A stretch of DNA of 64,000 bases. It comes from Saccharopolyspora flava (lineage in GTDB: Bacteria; Actinomycetota; Actinomycetes; Mycobacteriales; Pseudonocardiaceae). Made by a program: the position numbers and the translations under genes. The stretch spans positions 62,001 through 126,000 of the forward strand of contig NZ_FOZX01000008.1 of NCBI RefSeq assembly GCF_900116135.1. The letters are read 5' to 3'. This document shows positions 10,449-20,074 of this stretch, piece after piece. Every line of letters starts with the position of its first letter. Within the stretch, counting starts at the first letter, position 1. The notes below the pieces were generated by a model that did not search any database, was not told the origin of the DNA, and saw only the letters and a list, made by a program, of their open reading frames with translations.

Positions 10449-11324
10449 CTAGGCGCCCGGCGCCGGCTGGCGCTGCTGCTGGATGCGGACGAGTTCGGCC
10501 AGCAGCGGTGCGGCCTGATCGGCGGGCATCGCCTCGAACGCCGCCTTGATCGCCTCCGGCCCCTGCAACCCGTTCTGCGGCGCCTGCGGGGCGGCCTGCG
10601 GGTTCTGGTTGTCGGCGGCCATGTCGTTGACCAGGTCGACGAGCATCGCGACGATCGTGCGCGGACCGACCGCGGTCTGCCACCCCTGGATCTGCCCCTC
10701 TGGTCCGCGCGGACCGAGCAGCTCGTGCTCCAGGCGCCGCAGCATCGCGTCCTGTTCCGGGGTCATCTCGTCCTCCTGGTCCTGGGTCACGAGGTCGGCC
10801 CGGAAGCGGTCCATGTCGACGTGGCCCGGGTCGATCTTGCCGGTGACGCTGGTCTCCTTGTGGCCGCGCGCGGCGTCCGGCGGCCGGCCGAGGTGACGCA
10901 GCACCGCGACGGTCGCGGCCAGCGCCGCGCCGTACTGCTCGGGGCTCGGGCCCTGCTCGACGCCCTGGTAGTCCCACTCGAACCCGACGTAGAGGGTGTT
11001 GCCGTCACCGGCCGGGTTCGGGCCGGAGGCCTTGGCCTCGCCCGCGTGGTTGGCGCGGCCCGCGGCGATCACGTGCACCACGCCGTCGAAGCCGATCACC
11101 GCGTGGCACAGCGGCCCGGCGAGGTCCGGGCGCCCGTCGATGCACATCTGCACGGTCGGTGCCGGGTTCTCGTACGAGGCGTAGGTCGCGGTGTGGTGTT
11201 CGAGCACGCCGACCGCGGCGGGCTGCCGCCCGGACGCGGTGCGCTCCTTCCAGCCCGGCGTCTCCACGACGGCCAGTCCGGCCGCGCGCAGCACGTCGGC
11301 GAGCCACACGAGCGGTAGTGCCAC
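10449..11324 (-). CDS. N-acetylmuramoyl-L-alanine amidase (Amidase_2 type)
   Basis: A 291-residue protein. Residues 1-165 form an Amidase_2 domain with the zinc ligands in LEHHTATY (His), GRANHAGE (His) and GKIDPGHVDM (His/Asp). This domain cuts the amide bond between muramic acid and the stem peptide. The remaining part is charged and Pro/Gln-rich, without a clear wall-binding fold. No signal peptide is seen, which makes it look like a phage endolysin; no other phage gene is nearby. The GTG at 11324 follows GGGGGTGA. Confidence 0.85.
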   Translation of the reverse strand: MALPLVWLADVLRAAGLAVVETPGWKERTASGRQPAAVGVLEHHTATYASYENPAPTVQMCIDGRPDLAGPLCHAVIGFDGVVHVIAAGRANHAGEAKASGPNPAGDGNTLYVGFEWDYQGVEQGPSPEQYGAALAATVAVLRHLGRPPDAARGHKETSVTGKIDPGHVDMDRFRADLVTQDQEDEMTPEQDAMLRRLEHELLGPRGPEGQIQGWQTAVGPRTIVAMLVDLVNDMAADNQNPQAAPQAPQNGLQGPEAIKAAFEAMPADQAAPLLAELVRIQQQRQPAPGA

Positions 11325-11403
11325 CGGTGATCACCCCCAACAGATCCCGATGCCCATGATGTCCGTTTCCCGAGCCGGGCCGGAACGGCCAAGAGAATGA
11401 AAA

Positions 11404-11433
11404 ATCGGGACCCACCCGATGGGTGAGTCCCGA
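11404..11433 (-). terminator. Terminator after the MS-channel-like gene
   Basis: Inverted repeat ATCGGGAC-CACC/GGTG-GTCCCGAT with a short loop and one internal mismatch, located between the stop of the gene at 11449 and the start of the amidase gene. Confidence 0.75.
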
Positions 11434-11448
11434 TCTTCCGGCGTTGCG

Positions 11449-12174
11449 TCAGAGGGTTCCGGTGTGCCCCTGCTCGGGCTGCTGCCCGGACTGCTGGGCG
11501 CCGTTGCCGCCCTGCGCGGAGAACTGCGACTCGGCGTTGGCCAGCCAGCGGGTCCAGCGCTGCTGCATCGGCTGGATGAGGCCGCCGCCGACACCGACGA
11601 TGATCACGCCCGCGGCCGAGGCCAGCACGGCGATGAGCACCGGGGTGGTCACGGTGACCGCGATGCCGATCTGGTTGAGGGCGGAGATGATGCCCAGCGC
11701 CAGGATGAATCCGAAAGCGATCTTGCCCAGCAGCGGGCCGACCGGGCGGTTGCCCAGCGCGCTGCGGATCAGGTCGCCCACGGCGCGGCCGATCGCGGCG
11801 GCGACCAGCACCAGGACCACGGCGACGACGATGCGCGGCAGGAAGAGCACGACCTGGTCGATGAGGTCCTTCACCGCGTTCGGGCCGAACGCGCTCAGCG
11901 CCAGCTGCAAGAAGATCAGCAGGATGAAGTAGTAGACCAGTTTGACGAGGATTCCGCCGACGTCGATTCCGGAACCGGACGTCATGTCACCGAGTCCGGC
12001 CTTGGCGATCAGCTTGTTGAATCCCAGCTTCTTGAACGCCATCTGCACTGCCTTGGAGACCGCCTTGGCGATCAGCCATCCGACCAGCAGAAGGATCAGG
12101 AAGACGACCAGTTTGGGCACGAAGGTGGCCACGGCCGACCAGGCGGCGGCCAATCCTTGCTGGAGAGCTCCCAT
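11449..12174 (-). CDS. Mechanosensitive-channel-like membrane protein (conserved TM helix family)
   Basis: A 241-residue membrane protein with five hydrophobic segments. The N-terminal part (LVVFLILLLVGWLIAKAVSKAV...FKKLGFNKL) is the conserved TM helix found in small MscS-related proteins, and the segment repeats in the middle (PRIVVAVVLVLVAAAIGRAVGDL). The C-terminal 40 residues are Gln-rich and soluble. It lacks the beta domain of a complete MscS channel, so gating activity is not certain. The ATG has AGGAG-like bases upstream (GAGCAAAGAAA is weak). Confidence 0.8.
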   Translation of the reverse strand: MGALQQGLAAAWSAVATFVPKLVVFLILLLVGWLIAKAVSKAVQMAFKKLGFNKLIAKAGLGDMTSGSGIDVGGILVKLVYYFILLIFLQLALSAFGPNAVKDLIDQVVLFLPRIVVAVVLVLVAAAIGRAVGDLIRSALGNRPVGPLLGKIAFGFILALGIISALNQIGIAVTVTTPVLIAVLASAAGVIIVGVGGGLIQPMQQRWTRWLANAESQFSAQGGNGAQQSGQQPEQGHTGTL

Positions 12175-12414
12175 TTTCTTTGCTCCTCGAAAAAACCAAA
12201 ATCAGGGGCGAATTCGCGTCGGGGGAATCGTTCTCGATCACTCATCGGGCAGCAACTCTGACAGGCTTCACGTTCGGCCGAATTTGCTCACCAATTCGAG
12301 TGAACAATTCCTCTCTCCAGTAACGCAGTGAATACGAATGCCGGTCGCGTGAGCCGTCTCGCTTCGTCGCGCGCCCCACGACCGCGCCGATCTCGGGCGT
12401 GCGATTCTGTCGGC

Positions 12415-13629
12415 ATGAGTACCGAAGACGCTGGTGAGCGGGACACCGGTACGCAAGATCACGTGTGCGCCGCGACGCTGCGGCGGTTGGAGCGGGCCTC
12501 GGGCGGCCTCGCCGGGGCCAGCATCACCGCGATGGAGCAGCGACTCCCCTGGTTCCAGCGGCTGCCCGCCGACCAGCGAGCGAGCGTGCAGCTGGTGACC
12601 CAGACCGGGGTCTCCAACTTCGTGGCGTGGATGCAGGACTCCAGCCAGTCCATCCGGCTGACCGCCGAGGCGTTCCGCAACGCGCCCCGCGACCTGTCCC
12701 GCTGGGTCAGCCTGCGGCAAACGCTGGAACTCGTCCGCGTCGCCATCGACGTCTTCGAGCAGCAGCTCCCGGAGCTGGCCGAGAAGGAGCACGAGCGGTT
12801 CGTGCTGCTGGAGGCGATCCTGCGCTACACCCGCGAGATCGCCTTCGCCGCCGCCACCTCCTACGCCGCCGCGGCCGAGTCGCGCGGCGCGTGGGATGCC
12901 CGGCTCGAAGCGCTGGTCGTCGACGGCATCGTGCGCGGCGACGCCGAGGAATCGCTGCTCTCCCGCGCCGCCGCGCTGGGCTGGGACCCCGCTTCCGAGG
13001 CCACCGTGCTGGTCGGCAACGCCCCCTCCGACGACCCGCCGACCGTCGTCTACCAGGTGCGCAGCAAGGCCGCGCGGATCGGCTGCCCGGTGCTGCTGGG
13101 CGTGCAGGGCTCGCGGCTGGTGGTCGTCTTCGGCGGCACCGGCGACGACCGCCACAACGACGAGATCGCGCTCGGCCTGACCGAGGCCTTCGGCGAGGGA
13201 CCCGTGGTGGCCGGACCGAGCATGCCGAGCCTGGCCGACGCGCACCGCTCCGCCGCCGACGCGATGTCGGCGCTGCGCTCGGTGGTGGCCTGGCCGACCG
13301 CGCCCCGCCCGGTGCCCTCCGCCGACCTGCTTCCGGAACGCGCGCTGGCCGGCGACCCGGAGGCCGAGCGGCAGCTGGTCGAGCGCATCGTGCTGCCGCT
13401 GGTCGACGCGGGCGGCGCGCTGATGGAGACCGTCGACACCTACCTGGAGGTCGGCGGCGTGCTGGAGAACTGCGCCCGCCAGCTCTACGTGCACCCCAAC
13501 ACCGTCCGCTACCGGCTCCGGCGCGTCGCCGAGCTGACCGGGCGCACGCCCTCCAACGCCCGGGACGCGCACGTGCTCCGGGTCGGGCTCGCCGTGGGCA
13601 GGCTGGCCAAGGCGCGCGGCCTGTGGTGA
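12415..13629 (+). CDS. fasR: PucR-family regulator of fatty acid synthesis (FasR-like)
   Basis: A 404-residue transcription regulator. The C-terminus is a PucR-type helix-turn-helix (ENCARQLYVHPNTVRYRLRRVAELTGR). Its place just upstream of fabD-fabH-acpP-fabF is the same as that of FasR (SCO2386) in Streptomyces coelicolor and of Rv2242 in M. tuberculosis; FasR activates the fab operon (family knowledge). The ATG at 12415 begins MSTEDAGER; the frame before it is not conserved in character. It is probably transcribed apart from the fab genes, as 171 bases separate it from fabD. Confidence 0.88.
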   Translation: MSTEDAGERDTGTQDHVCAATLRRLERASGGLAGASITAMEQRLPWFQRLPADQRASVQLVTQTGVSNFVAWMQDSSQSIRLTAEAFRNAPRDLSRWVSLRQTLELVRVAIDVFEQQLPELAEKEHERFVLLEAILRYTREIAFAAATSYAAAAESRGAWDARLEALVVDGIVRGDAEESLLSRAAALGWDPASEATVLVGNAPSDDPPTVVYQVRSKAARIGCPVLLGVQGSRLVVVFGGTGDDRHNDEIALGLTEAFGEGPVVAGPSMPSLADAHRSAADAMSALRSVVAWPTAPRPVPSADLLPERALAGDPEAERQLVERIVLPLVDAGGALMETVDTYLEVGGVLENCARQLYVHPNTVRYRLRRVAELTGRTPSNARDAHVLRVGLAVGRLAKARGLW

Positions 13630-13800
13630 CGGCCGTCTCGCTCCCCTCGCGGAGTGACCGCCCGGACACGCCCGACAACAATTCCCCAGTTAAGAACCCC
13701 TGCTCAGGGTGGTGCTTGTAGACACTCCACAACATTGCGAGCCGGGTTTCGTCCTCGTCGGCATCACCCCGCTCCCGCGCCCGGGTGTTCAGTAGCAAGA

Positions 13801-14721
13801 GTGATCGCGCTTCTCGCTCCCGGACAGGGGTCGCAGGCCCCGGGGATGTTCAACCCGTGGCTGGAGCTCGACGGCGTCGAGGAACGCCTCGGGCGCTGGT
13901 CGGAGCTCACCGGCCTGGACCTGATCCAACTCGGCACCACCGCGGAGGCCGACGAGATCAAGGACACCGCGGTGACCCAGCCGCTGGTCGTCGCCCTGTC
14001 GCTGATCGCGGCCGAGGAGCTGCGCCGCCGCTTCGACGTCCCCGCCGACACCCCGGTCGCCGGCCACTCGGTGGGTGAGCTCGCCGCGGCCGCCGTCGCC
14101 GGCGCGCTGTCGCCCGACGACGCCGTGGCGCTGGCCGCGGTGCGCGGCCGCGAGATGGCCGCCGCCTGCGCCCTGGAGCCCACCGGGATGGCGGCGGTGC
14201 TCGGCGGCGACGAGCAGACCGTGCTGGAGACGCTGGAGCGCCTCGGTCTCGACCCGGCCAACCGCAACGGTGCCGGTCAGATCGTCGCGGCGGGCAAGAA
14301 CGGCGCGCTGGAGCAGCTGGCCGCCGAGCCGCCGGAAGGCGCTCGCGTCCGCCCGCTGCCGGTCGCCGGGGCCTTCCACACCCGCTTCATGGCACCGGCC
14401 CGGGACACCCTTGCCAAGCACGCCGAGGACGTCGAGGCCACCGACGCGGTGCTGCCGCTGCTGTCCAACGCCGACGGCGCGGTGATCACCTCCGCCGACG
14501 ACATCCTCGGGCGCCTGGTCAGCCAGGTGACCAGCCCGGTGCGCTGGGACAGCTGCATGACCGCCCTGGGCGAGCGCGGCGTGGACGCCGTGGTCGAGTT
14601 CCCGCCCGCGGGTGCGCTGACCGGAATGGTGCGCCGCGCGCTCAAGGGCGTTCAGACGATCGCCCTGAAAACCCCTGCCGACCTGGACAAGGTCGCCGAC
14701 CAGCTCGGGAGCGCCGCGTGA
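13801..14721 (+). CDS. fabD: Malonyl-CoA:ACP transacylase
   Basis: A 306-residue enzyme that loads malonate from CoA onto acyl carrier protein, the first committed step for FAS II. It starts MIALLAPGQGSQ, has the active-site serine in GHSVGELAAAA (about residue 90) and the histidine in AGAFHTRFM (about 195). The GTG at 13801 is the natural family start; the Shine-Dalgarno is weak (AGCAAGA). Its stop overlaps the GTG of fabH (GTGA), so translation is coupled. Confidence 0.95.
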   Translation: MIALLAPGQGSQAPGMFNPWLELDGVEERLGRWSELTGLDLIQLGTTAEADEIKDTAVTQPLVVALSLIAAEELRRRFDVPADTPVAGHSVGELAAAAVAGALSPDDAVALAAVRGREMAAACALEPTGMAAVLGGDEQTVLETLERLGLDPANRNGAGQIVAAGKNGALEQLAAEPPEGARVRPLPVAGAFHTRFMAPARDTLAKHAEDVEATDAVLPLLSNADGAVITSADDILGRLVSQVTSPVRWDSCMTALGERGVDAVVEFPPAGALTGMVRRALKGVQTIALKTPADLDKVADQLGSAA

Positions 14722-15698
14722 GCCTGCCCCGCATCGCATCGAAGCCCGCCGTGGCGGGCACCAAGCTGCTGGGCTTCGGTAGCACCCAGGGCAACCGGAT
14801 CGTCACCAACCACGACCTGGCCAAGATCGTCGACACCAACGACGAGTGGATCCAGCAGCGGGTCGGGATCGTGCACCGCCGCCTCGGCGACGAGGACCAG
14901 ACGGTGGTCAGCATGGCCGTGGAGGCCGGCGCCAAGGCCGTCGCCGACGCCGGGCTGGACCCGTCCGACGTGGACCAGGTGATCGTCGCGACCTGCACGA
15001 TGCCCGGCGGCATCCCCAACGCCGCGGCCCAGGTCGCCGACCAGATCGGCATCAAGGCCAAGAGCGCCTACGACCTCAACGCCGCCTGCGCCGGGTTCGT
15101 CTACGCGATCGCGCAGGCCTCCGACGCGGTGCGCGCGGGTTCGGCGCGCAACGTGCTGGTCATCGGTTCCGAGCGGTTCCAGGAGTGGCTGGACTGGGAG
15201 GACCGCGCCAACTGCATCATCTTCGCCGACGGCGCGGGCGCCTGCGTGGTCGGCGCCGCCGAGGAGCCGCAGCTCGGGCCGGGCGTGCTGGGCAGCGCCG
15301 GTGACCTGGTGGACACCATCTACCTGCGCGAGAACAAGTACATCTACCAGGAGGGCCAGTCGGTCTTCCGGTGGGCGACGACCCAGATCGCGCCGGTGGC
15401 CATCGAGGCCGTCGAGGCCGCGGGGCTGCAGCTCTCCGACATCGACGTGCTGGTGCCGCACCAGGCGAACCTGCGCATCGTCGAGGCCATCGCCAAGAAG
15501 CTGCAGACCAAGGGTGCCCGCGACGACCTGATCGTCGCGCGTGACATCGTCTACTCCGGCAACACCTCGTCGGCGTCGATCCCGCTGTCGATCGATCACA
15601 TGCGGGCGGCCGGGGAGATCCCCAGCGGCGCCGTCATGCTCCTCGTGGGCTTCGGGGCCGGGCTGTCCTACGCCGCCCAGGTCGCCGTCTGCCCCTGA
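14718..15698 (+). CDS. fabH: 3-oxoacyl-ACP synthase III
   Basis: A 326-residue initiating condensing enzyme; it joins an acyl-CoA starter to malonyl-ACP. The Cys-His-Asn triad is visible: Cys in LNAACAGFVYA, His in PHQANLRI and Asn in SGNTSSAS. It is coupled to fabD by a GTGA overlap. In many actinomycetes this enzyme prefers branched starters, giving iso/anteiso fatty acids. M. tuberculosis has its fabH elsewhere, so the four-gene order here is the Streptomyces type. Confidence 0.95.
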   Translation: MSLPRIASKPAVAGTKLLGFGSTQGNRIVTNHDLAKIVDTNDEWIQQRVGIVHRRLGDEDQTVVSMAVEAGAKAVADAGLDPSDVDQVIVATCTMPGGIPNAAAQVADQIGIKAKSAYDLNAACAGFVYAIAQASDAVRAGSARNVLVIGSERFQEWLDWEDRANCIIFADGAGACVVGAAEEPQLGPGVLGSAGDLVDTIYLRENKYIYQEGQSVFRWATTQIAPVAIEAVEAAGLQLSDIDVLVPHQANLRIVEAIAKKLQTKGARDDLIVARDIVYSGNTSSASIPLSIDHMRAAGEIPSGAVMLLVGFGAGLSYAAQVAVCP

Positions 15699-15772
15699 TC
15701 ACCACCAGAAAGCCACCGCCAGGCCCCAGGCCCGCCGGTAGGGACGTAAGAACCAGGAAGGGAACGAAACCA

Positions 15773-16012
15773 GTGTCGAACGAAGAAATCACCCAGGGTC
15801 TCGCCACCATCGTCGAGGAGGTCGCGGGCACCGACGCCGACGACGTGACCACCGACAAGTCCTTCGTCGACGACCTGGACATCGACTCGCTGTCCATGGT
15901 GGAGATCGCCGTGCAGGCCGAGGACAAGTTCGGCGTCAAGATCCCCGACGACGAGCTGGCCAACCTCAAGACCGTCGGCGATGCGGTCGACTACATCGTC
16001 AAGAACAAATGA
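15773..16012 (+). CDS. acpP: Acyl carrier protein
   Basis: A 79-residue acidic protein with the phosphopantetheine attachment serine in DLDIDSLSMVEIA. It carries the growing acyl chain between FAS II enzymes. GTG start with AGGAAGGGA upstream. The stop overlaps the fabF start by 4 bases (ATGA). Confidence 0.96.
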   Translation: MSNEEITQGLATIVEEVAGTDADDVTTDKSFVDDLDIDSLSMVEIAVQAEDKFGVKIPDDELANLKTVGDAVDYIVKNK

Positions 16013-17253
16013 CCCGCGAAGTCGTCATCACCGGGCTGGGCGCGACGACACCGCTCGGCGGTGACGTGGCGTCCACTTGGGACGGGATCCTCAACGGTGC
16101 CAGCGGCATCCGCCGCATGGAGGCCGAGTGGCTCGACACCTACGAGCTTCCCGCCAAGATCGGTGCCTCGCTGGCGGTCGACCCGAGCGAGGTGCTGCCC
16201 CGCGTGCAGCTGCGCCGGATGGACCGCTGCGAGGCCATCGCGGTCATCGCGGCCCGCGAGGCGTGGGTGGATGCCGGCTTCGAGATGCCAACGGACGAGT
16301 CCGAACCGGTCGACCCGGATCGGCTCGGCGTGGCGCTGGGCACCGGCATCGGTGGCCCGCTGACCCTGCTGCAGCAGGACGACCTGCTGGAAGCGGGTGG
16401 CCTGCGCAAGGTTTCACCGCTGACCGTGCCGATGCTGATGCCCAACGGGCCTGCGGCGATGGTCAGCCTGGAACTGCGCGCTCGCGCCGGTGTGCACTCG
16501 CCTGCCTCGGCGTGCGCGTCCGGTGCGGAGGGCCTGGCCAAGGCCGCCGACATGATCCGGTACGGGCAGGCCGACGTGGTGGTGGCCGGTGGTGCGGAGT
16601 CCTGCATCCACCCGATCACCATCGCCGGTTTCGCCCAGGCCCGGACCCTGAGCACCCGCAACGACGAGCCGGAGCGCGCCTCCCGCCCGTTCGACGCGGA
16701 CCGCGACGGGTTCGTGATGGGCGAGGGCGCCGGTGTGGTGATCCTGGAGAGCGCCGAGCACGCGAAGGCGCGCGGTGCGCGGATCTACGGCCGCCTGGCC
16801 GGATCCGGCATCACCTCGGACGCCTACCACATCACCGGCAGCCACCCGGACGGTCTGGGGCAGGTCGCGGCCATGCGCAAGGCGCTGGAGGCCGCCGAGC
16901 TGCAGCCGTCCGACATCGGGCACGTCAACGCGCACGCCACCTCGACCGTGGTCGGTGACGTGGGCGAGGCGAACTCGGTGCGCAAGGCCATCGGGGACGG
17001 CGCGGTCGTGACCGCGCCGAAGGGTTCCCTCGGGCACCTGGTCGGCGGGGCCGGGGCGGTCGAGAGCATCGTCACGATCCTCTCGCTGCACCACGGCGTC
17101 ATCCCGGCGACGCAGAACCTGGAGAACCTCGACCCCAAGGTGGAGCTGGACGTGGTGGCCGACAAGCCGCGGCACGTCGAGCAGACCGCCGCCATCAACA
17201 ACGCCTTCGGCTTCGGCGGCCACAACGTGGCCCTCGCCTTCACCAAGGCTTGA
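16009..17253 (+). CDS. fabF: 3-oxoacyl-ACP synthase II
   Basis: A 414-residue elongating condensing enzyme (KasA/FabF). The catalytic Cys lies in SPASACASGAEG, with the two histidines in NAHATSTVVGD and KGSLGHLVGGAGAVE; the C-terminus has NNAFGFGGHN. Last gene of the fab operon; a hairpin at 17261-17290 follows. Confidence 0.95.
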   Translation: MTREVVITGLGATTPLGGDVASTWDGILNGASGIRRMEAEWLDTYELPAKIGASLAVDPSEVLPRVQLRRMDRCEAIAVIAAREAWVDAGFEMPTDESEPVDPDRLGVALGTGIGGPLTLLQQDDLLEAGGLRKVSPLTVPMLMPNGPAAMVSLELRARAGVHSPASACASGAEGLAKAADMIRYGQADVVVAGGAESCIHPITIAGFAQARTLSTRNDEPERASRPFDADRDGFVMGEGAGVVILESAEHAKARGARIYGRLAGSGITSDAYHITGSHPDGLGQVAAMRKALEAAELQPSDIGHVNAHATSTVVGDVGEANSVRKAIGDGAVVTAPKGSLGHLVGGAGAVESIVTILSLHHGVIPATQNLENLDPKVELDVVADKPRHVEQTAAINNAFGFGGHNVALAFTKA

Positions 17254-17260
17254 TCCCGAT

Positions 17261-17290
17261 CGCGGGGGCGGGCGCGTTCCCGTCCCCGCG
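17261..17290. terminator. Terminator between fabF and the convergent gene
   Basis: A 12-bp inverted repeat (CGCGGGGGCGGG with CCCGTCCCCGCG, one G-U pair) and a 6-base loop, 8 bases after the fabF stop. It could serve both convergent genes. Confidence 0.8.
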
Positions 17291-17308
17291 TTCCGGTGTT
17301 CCCGGATC

Positions 17309-17908
17309 TCAGCCGCAGCGCTCGGCGATGGCGCTGTTCGGCAGCTTGCTGATGTCCAGCACGGCGTTGCCGTGCTCGTCCACGACGACCGGGTAGACGA
17401 CGTTCCACGCCACGCAGGTGGCCTTGACCTGCGGCGGCGCGTCCTCGAGGCTCTGCTCGCTCTTGAAGCTGAGCATGACCAGCGCGGAGCGGTCCTGGCC
17501 CGGGTCGATGCGGTGCACCTTGATCTCGTAGTCCCGGGTGGTGTCGTAGGCCTCGGTCCACTTGCTCTGCGGCAGCTCGCGCCACTTGCTGGGCGGGACC
17601 GTGGACTTCCACAGCTCGTAGTTCTTGCGGTTGATGCCGTCGAAGTAGTTGTCCAGCAGGCCCTCGATGATCCGCTGGTCCGGGTAGGCCGCGGCGTCCG
17701 GCGTGTACTCGACGCCGGAGCGCGACACCACGCCCTGCTGCGCGGGCGCGCCCTGGACGGCGAGGACGCGCTGGTCGCGCTCGGTGTCGTAGACGTTCTG
17801 GGCCAGCAGCACCCCGCCACCTCCGGCAGCGAGCAGCACGACGACGGCGAGCGGGATGCCCCATTTCAGCCAAGAACGCACGGGCACAGCTTCGCACAAC
17901 CGAATCAT
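17309..17908 (-). CDS. Membrane-anchored hypothetical protein
   Basis: A 199-residue protein with one N-terminal hydrophobic helix (WGIPLAVVVLLAAGGGGVLLA) followed by a soluble extracytoplasmic part. Two cysteines in the mature part (ATCVAW and AERCG) could form a disulfide. No family recognised. A shorter version starting at the GTG of VRSWLKWG (17881) is equally possible. It converges on fabF. Confidence 0.7.
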   Translation of the reverse strand: MIRLCEAVPVRSWLKWGIPLAVVVLLAAGGGGVLLAQNVYDTERDQRVLAVQGAPAQQGVVSRSGVEYTPDAAAYPDQRIIEGLLDNYFDGINRKNYELWKSTVPPSKWRELPQSKWTEAYDTTRDYEIKVHRIDPGQDRSALVMLSFKSEQSLEDAPPQVKATCVAWNVVYPVVVDEHGNAVLDISKLPNSAIAERCG

Positions 17909-17930
17909 CCGGGTGCGCGGTTCCCCGAAA

Positions 17931-18446
17931 TCAGCCGACGCGGTGCAGCACGGTGACGGGTGCGCCGTCTCCCGCGCGGCGGAAGGGCTCGAGGGCGTCG
18001 TCCCACGCGGCGCCGAGCAGCTGCTCGACGCGGTGCGCGAAGGACTCCGGGCCCTTGGCGTTCGCCGCGAGCGTGCGGAGTTGATCTTCGGTCACGACGA
18101 TGTCACCATTGGCGCTGGTGCAGGCGCGCCAGAGACCGAGTCCGGGCGCGTGGCAGTACCGCTGCCCGTCGACCCCGGTGCTGGGGTCCTCGGTGATCTC
18201 GAAGCGAAGCATGGGCCACGCGCGCAGCGCGGTCACCAGGCGTGCTCCGGTACCCGGCTCGCCCGTCCAGGTGCACTCCGCGCGGAGTTGCCCTGGGGCT
18301 GCCGGTTGCGCCGTCCAGCGGAGTTCCGTCCGAGTGCCGAGTGCGCCGGAAATCGCCCACTCGACGTGCGGGCAGACCGCAGACGGCGACGAGTGGATGT
18401 AGACCACACCGCTGGTGAGGCCACTGTCGCTGCCACGGGTGCTCAC
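17931..18446 (-). CDS. DUF3145 family protein
   Basis: A 171-residue soluble protein with the DUF3145 pattern: GVVYIHSSPSAVCPHVEWA at the N-terminus, LRAWPMLRFEITEDPS in the middle and LGAAWDDALEPFR near the end. The family is confined to actinobacteria and has no known function. GTG start with GGAGGTCAGCA in front. It lies 22 bases upstream of the membrane-anchored gene and may be co-transcribed with it. Confidence 0.87.
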   Translation of the reverse strand: MSTRGSDSGLTSGVVYIHSSPSAVCPHVEWAISGALGTRTELRWTAQPAAPGQLRAECTWTGEPGTGARLVTALRAWPMLRFEITEDPSTGVDGQRYCHAPGLGLWRACTSANGDIVVTEDQLRTLAANAKGPESFAHRVEQLLGAAWDDALEPFRRAGDGAPVTVLHRVG

Positions 18447-18831
18447 TGCTGACCTCCGCTATTCGACGAGGGACGTCTTCCCCTACGACCTCGCGAACCC
18501 GGCGATCACCAGCTGCGGCGTCATTCTGCATCGCCGGTGGAGATCTCCGCCACCGCGACATCAACACGCGTCCAGCGCCGAAAACGCCCGGTACCAGCCG
18601 AGACCACTCCCGCCCCGGCGACCAAGATTCACTGAAACCGCTGATCCGAGCGCCGCAGCGGGTGATCGGGATCCCTCGGACGCAGCAACGGCACCTCGGC
18701 AGACGAGTGGCGATTACCACTCGATCGGGCGAATGCGCGATCCCGGGGACGCGGCGTGCCGGGCCCCGCTACCGTCGTCCGGGCCGGTCCGGAAAGGCCT
18801 GGCACACCGGAACTCCCGAGGAGGAGGCCTG
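18447..18831. other. Divergent intergenic region, no gene seen
   Basis: 385 bases between two divergent genes. The plus frame open here has no protein character. Promoters for both sides are expected, but I cannot point to a clear -10/-35 pair. Confidence 0.4.
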
Positions 18832-20064
18832 ATGCACCTGGTGCGGCTCGGAGCGGAACCGACCGAGGTCGGCGCCGACATCCGGGCGGCCATCGCCGCC
18901 TGGGGCGCCGGCCGCTCGGTGCTCGGCGGTGTCGCCGTGCTCGGCTGCCGTCCCGCGGGCGGTCCGCGCGAGCTGGACGCGGTGATCGTGCTGCCGCGCG
19001 GGGTGATCGTAGTGCTCGGCGTGGACCTCCCGGAACCGGCGCTGAAGCTGGAGGCCCCGGCGGGCACGCCGTGGACGGTGGACGGCTGGCCGCTGGTGCG
19101 CACCGAGGGCAAGGTCAACCCGGCGCAGGAAGGGCTGGAGTCGGCCGCCGCGCTGGCCCGCGGGTTGCAGTCGCGCGGCCTGGAACCGCTGCCGGTGGCG
19201 GCGGTCGTCGCGGTCGGGCCCTACGTCGGTCAGGTCACCCAGCCGACCACCGACCTGCACCGCGGGGTGCGGGTCGTCTCGCCGAACACCACGTCGGTGC
19301 TGTCGGCGGCGCGCGAGCTGGCGACCTACGAGAGCCCGTGCGGCGCGGGGTCGGCGCGGGCGCTGCTGGAGGTGCTCGGCGCCGAGGTCACCGACGAGCA
19401 GCTGGTCGAGGAGGGGTTCCCGGCCTCGCCGGAGGTGGACCTGGCCCGCGTCGAGACCGCCCTCATCCCGAAGTACTCCGAAGCCCCGCCCGCCAGGCCT
19501 GCCCGGCCGGCGCCGCGCGGCAGGCTGATCGGCATCGCGGTCGCGCTGCTGGTGTGCGCGGTGGCCGGTGCCCTGCTGGGGTCGCTGCTGCTGGGGTCGC
19601 CGTCGGCGAGCCCGCCGGTGCCCGCGCAGCGGGTCGACGGGGTGGAGTTCGCGCTGCGCGCCGCCGATCACGTGGCCGCGTGCGCGCCGAACTCCTACGG
19701 CGACGTGCAGCGGTGGTTCCAGCAGCAGCCGTGCCGGAGCCTGCGGCGCGGGGTGTTCGAGACGCACGTGGGCCCGTCGCCGGTGGCGGTGTCGGTGGCG
19801 ATCGCGGACGTAGCCGATCCTGATTCGGCGACGCGGCTCCGGGAGCTGCTGGAGTCGGCGGGGACCGGCGGTGTCACCGATCTCGTCGCGCAGGGCCGCG
19901 GCTGGCCGGGCGGTCCCCGTGAGTTCGGCGACGCGGCGCAGGCCGTGCAGCAGAGCGGATCTCAGGTGCGGGTCGTGCAGGTCGTGTGGTCGCAACGCCC
20001 CTCCCACCCCGAGGACCTGGAGCTGCGCGCGATGGCCGAACGCGCCCTGCGGCTCGACCCGTAA
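18832..20064 (+). CDS. Conserved membrane-spanning hypothetical protein
   Basis: A 410-residue protein. Residues 1-215 form a soluble alpha/beta region with strands such as LDAVIVLPRGVIVVLGVDLP, faintly reminiscent of nuclease-related (NERD) domains; this is only a resemblance. One transmembrane helix (LIGIAVALLVCAVAGALLGSLL) lies at about residues 224-247, followed by an outside domain with two cysteines (ADHVAACAPNSYGDVQ, QQPCRSLRRG). ATG at 18832 with GAGGAGG ahead. No function assigned. Confidence 0.75.
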   Translation: MHLVRLGAEPTEVGADIRAAIAAWGAGRSVLGGVAVLGCRPAGGPRELDAVIVLPRGVIVVLGVDLPEPALKLEAPAGTPWTVDGWPLVRTEGKVNPAQEGLESAAALARGLQSRGLEPLPVAAVVAVGPYVGQVTQPTTDLHRGVRVVSPNTTSVLSAARELATYESPCGAGSARALLEVLGAEVTDEQLVEEGFPASPEVDLARVETALIPKYSEAPPARPARPAPRGRLIGIAVALLVCAVAGALLGSLLLGSPSASPPVPAQRVDGVEFALRAADHVAACAPNSYGDVQRWFQQQPCRSLRRGVFETHVGPSPVAVSVAIADVADPDSATRLRELLESAGTGGVTDLVAQGRGWPGGPREFGDAAQAVQQSGSQVRVVQVVWSQRPSHPEDLELRAMAERALRLDP

Positions 20065-20074
20065 AAACGATCCC

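Noticed and set aside
10449..11324. Prophage inferred from the amidase
   Set aside because: Only one lysin-like gene; neighbours are chromosomal genes, and no integrase, terminase or structural gene is present.
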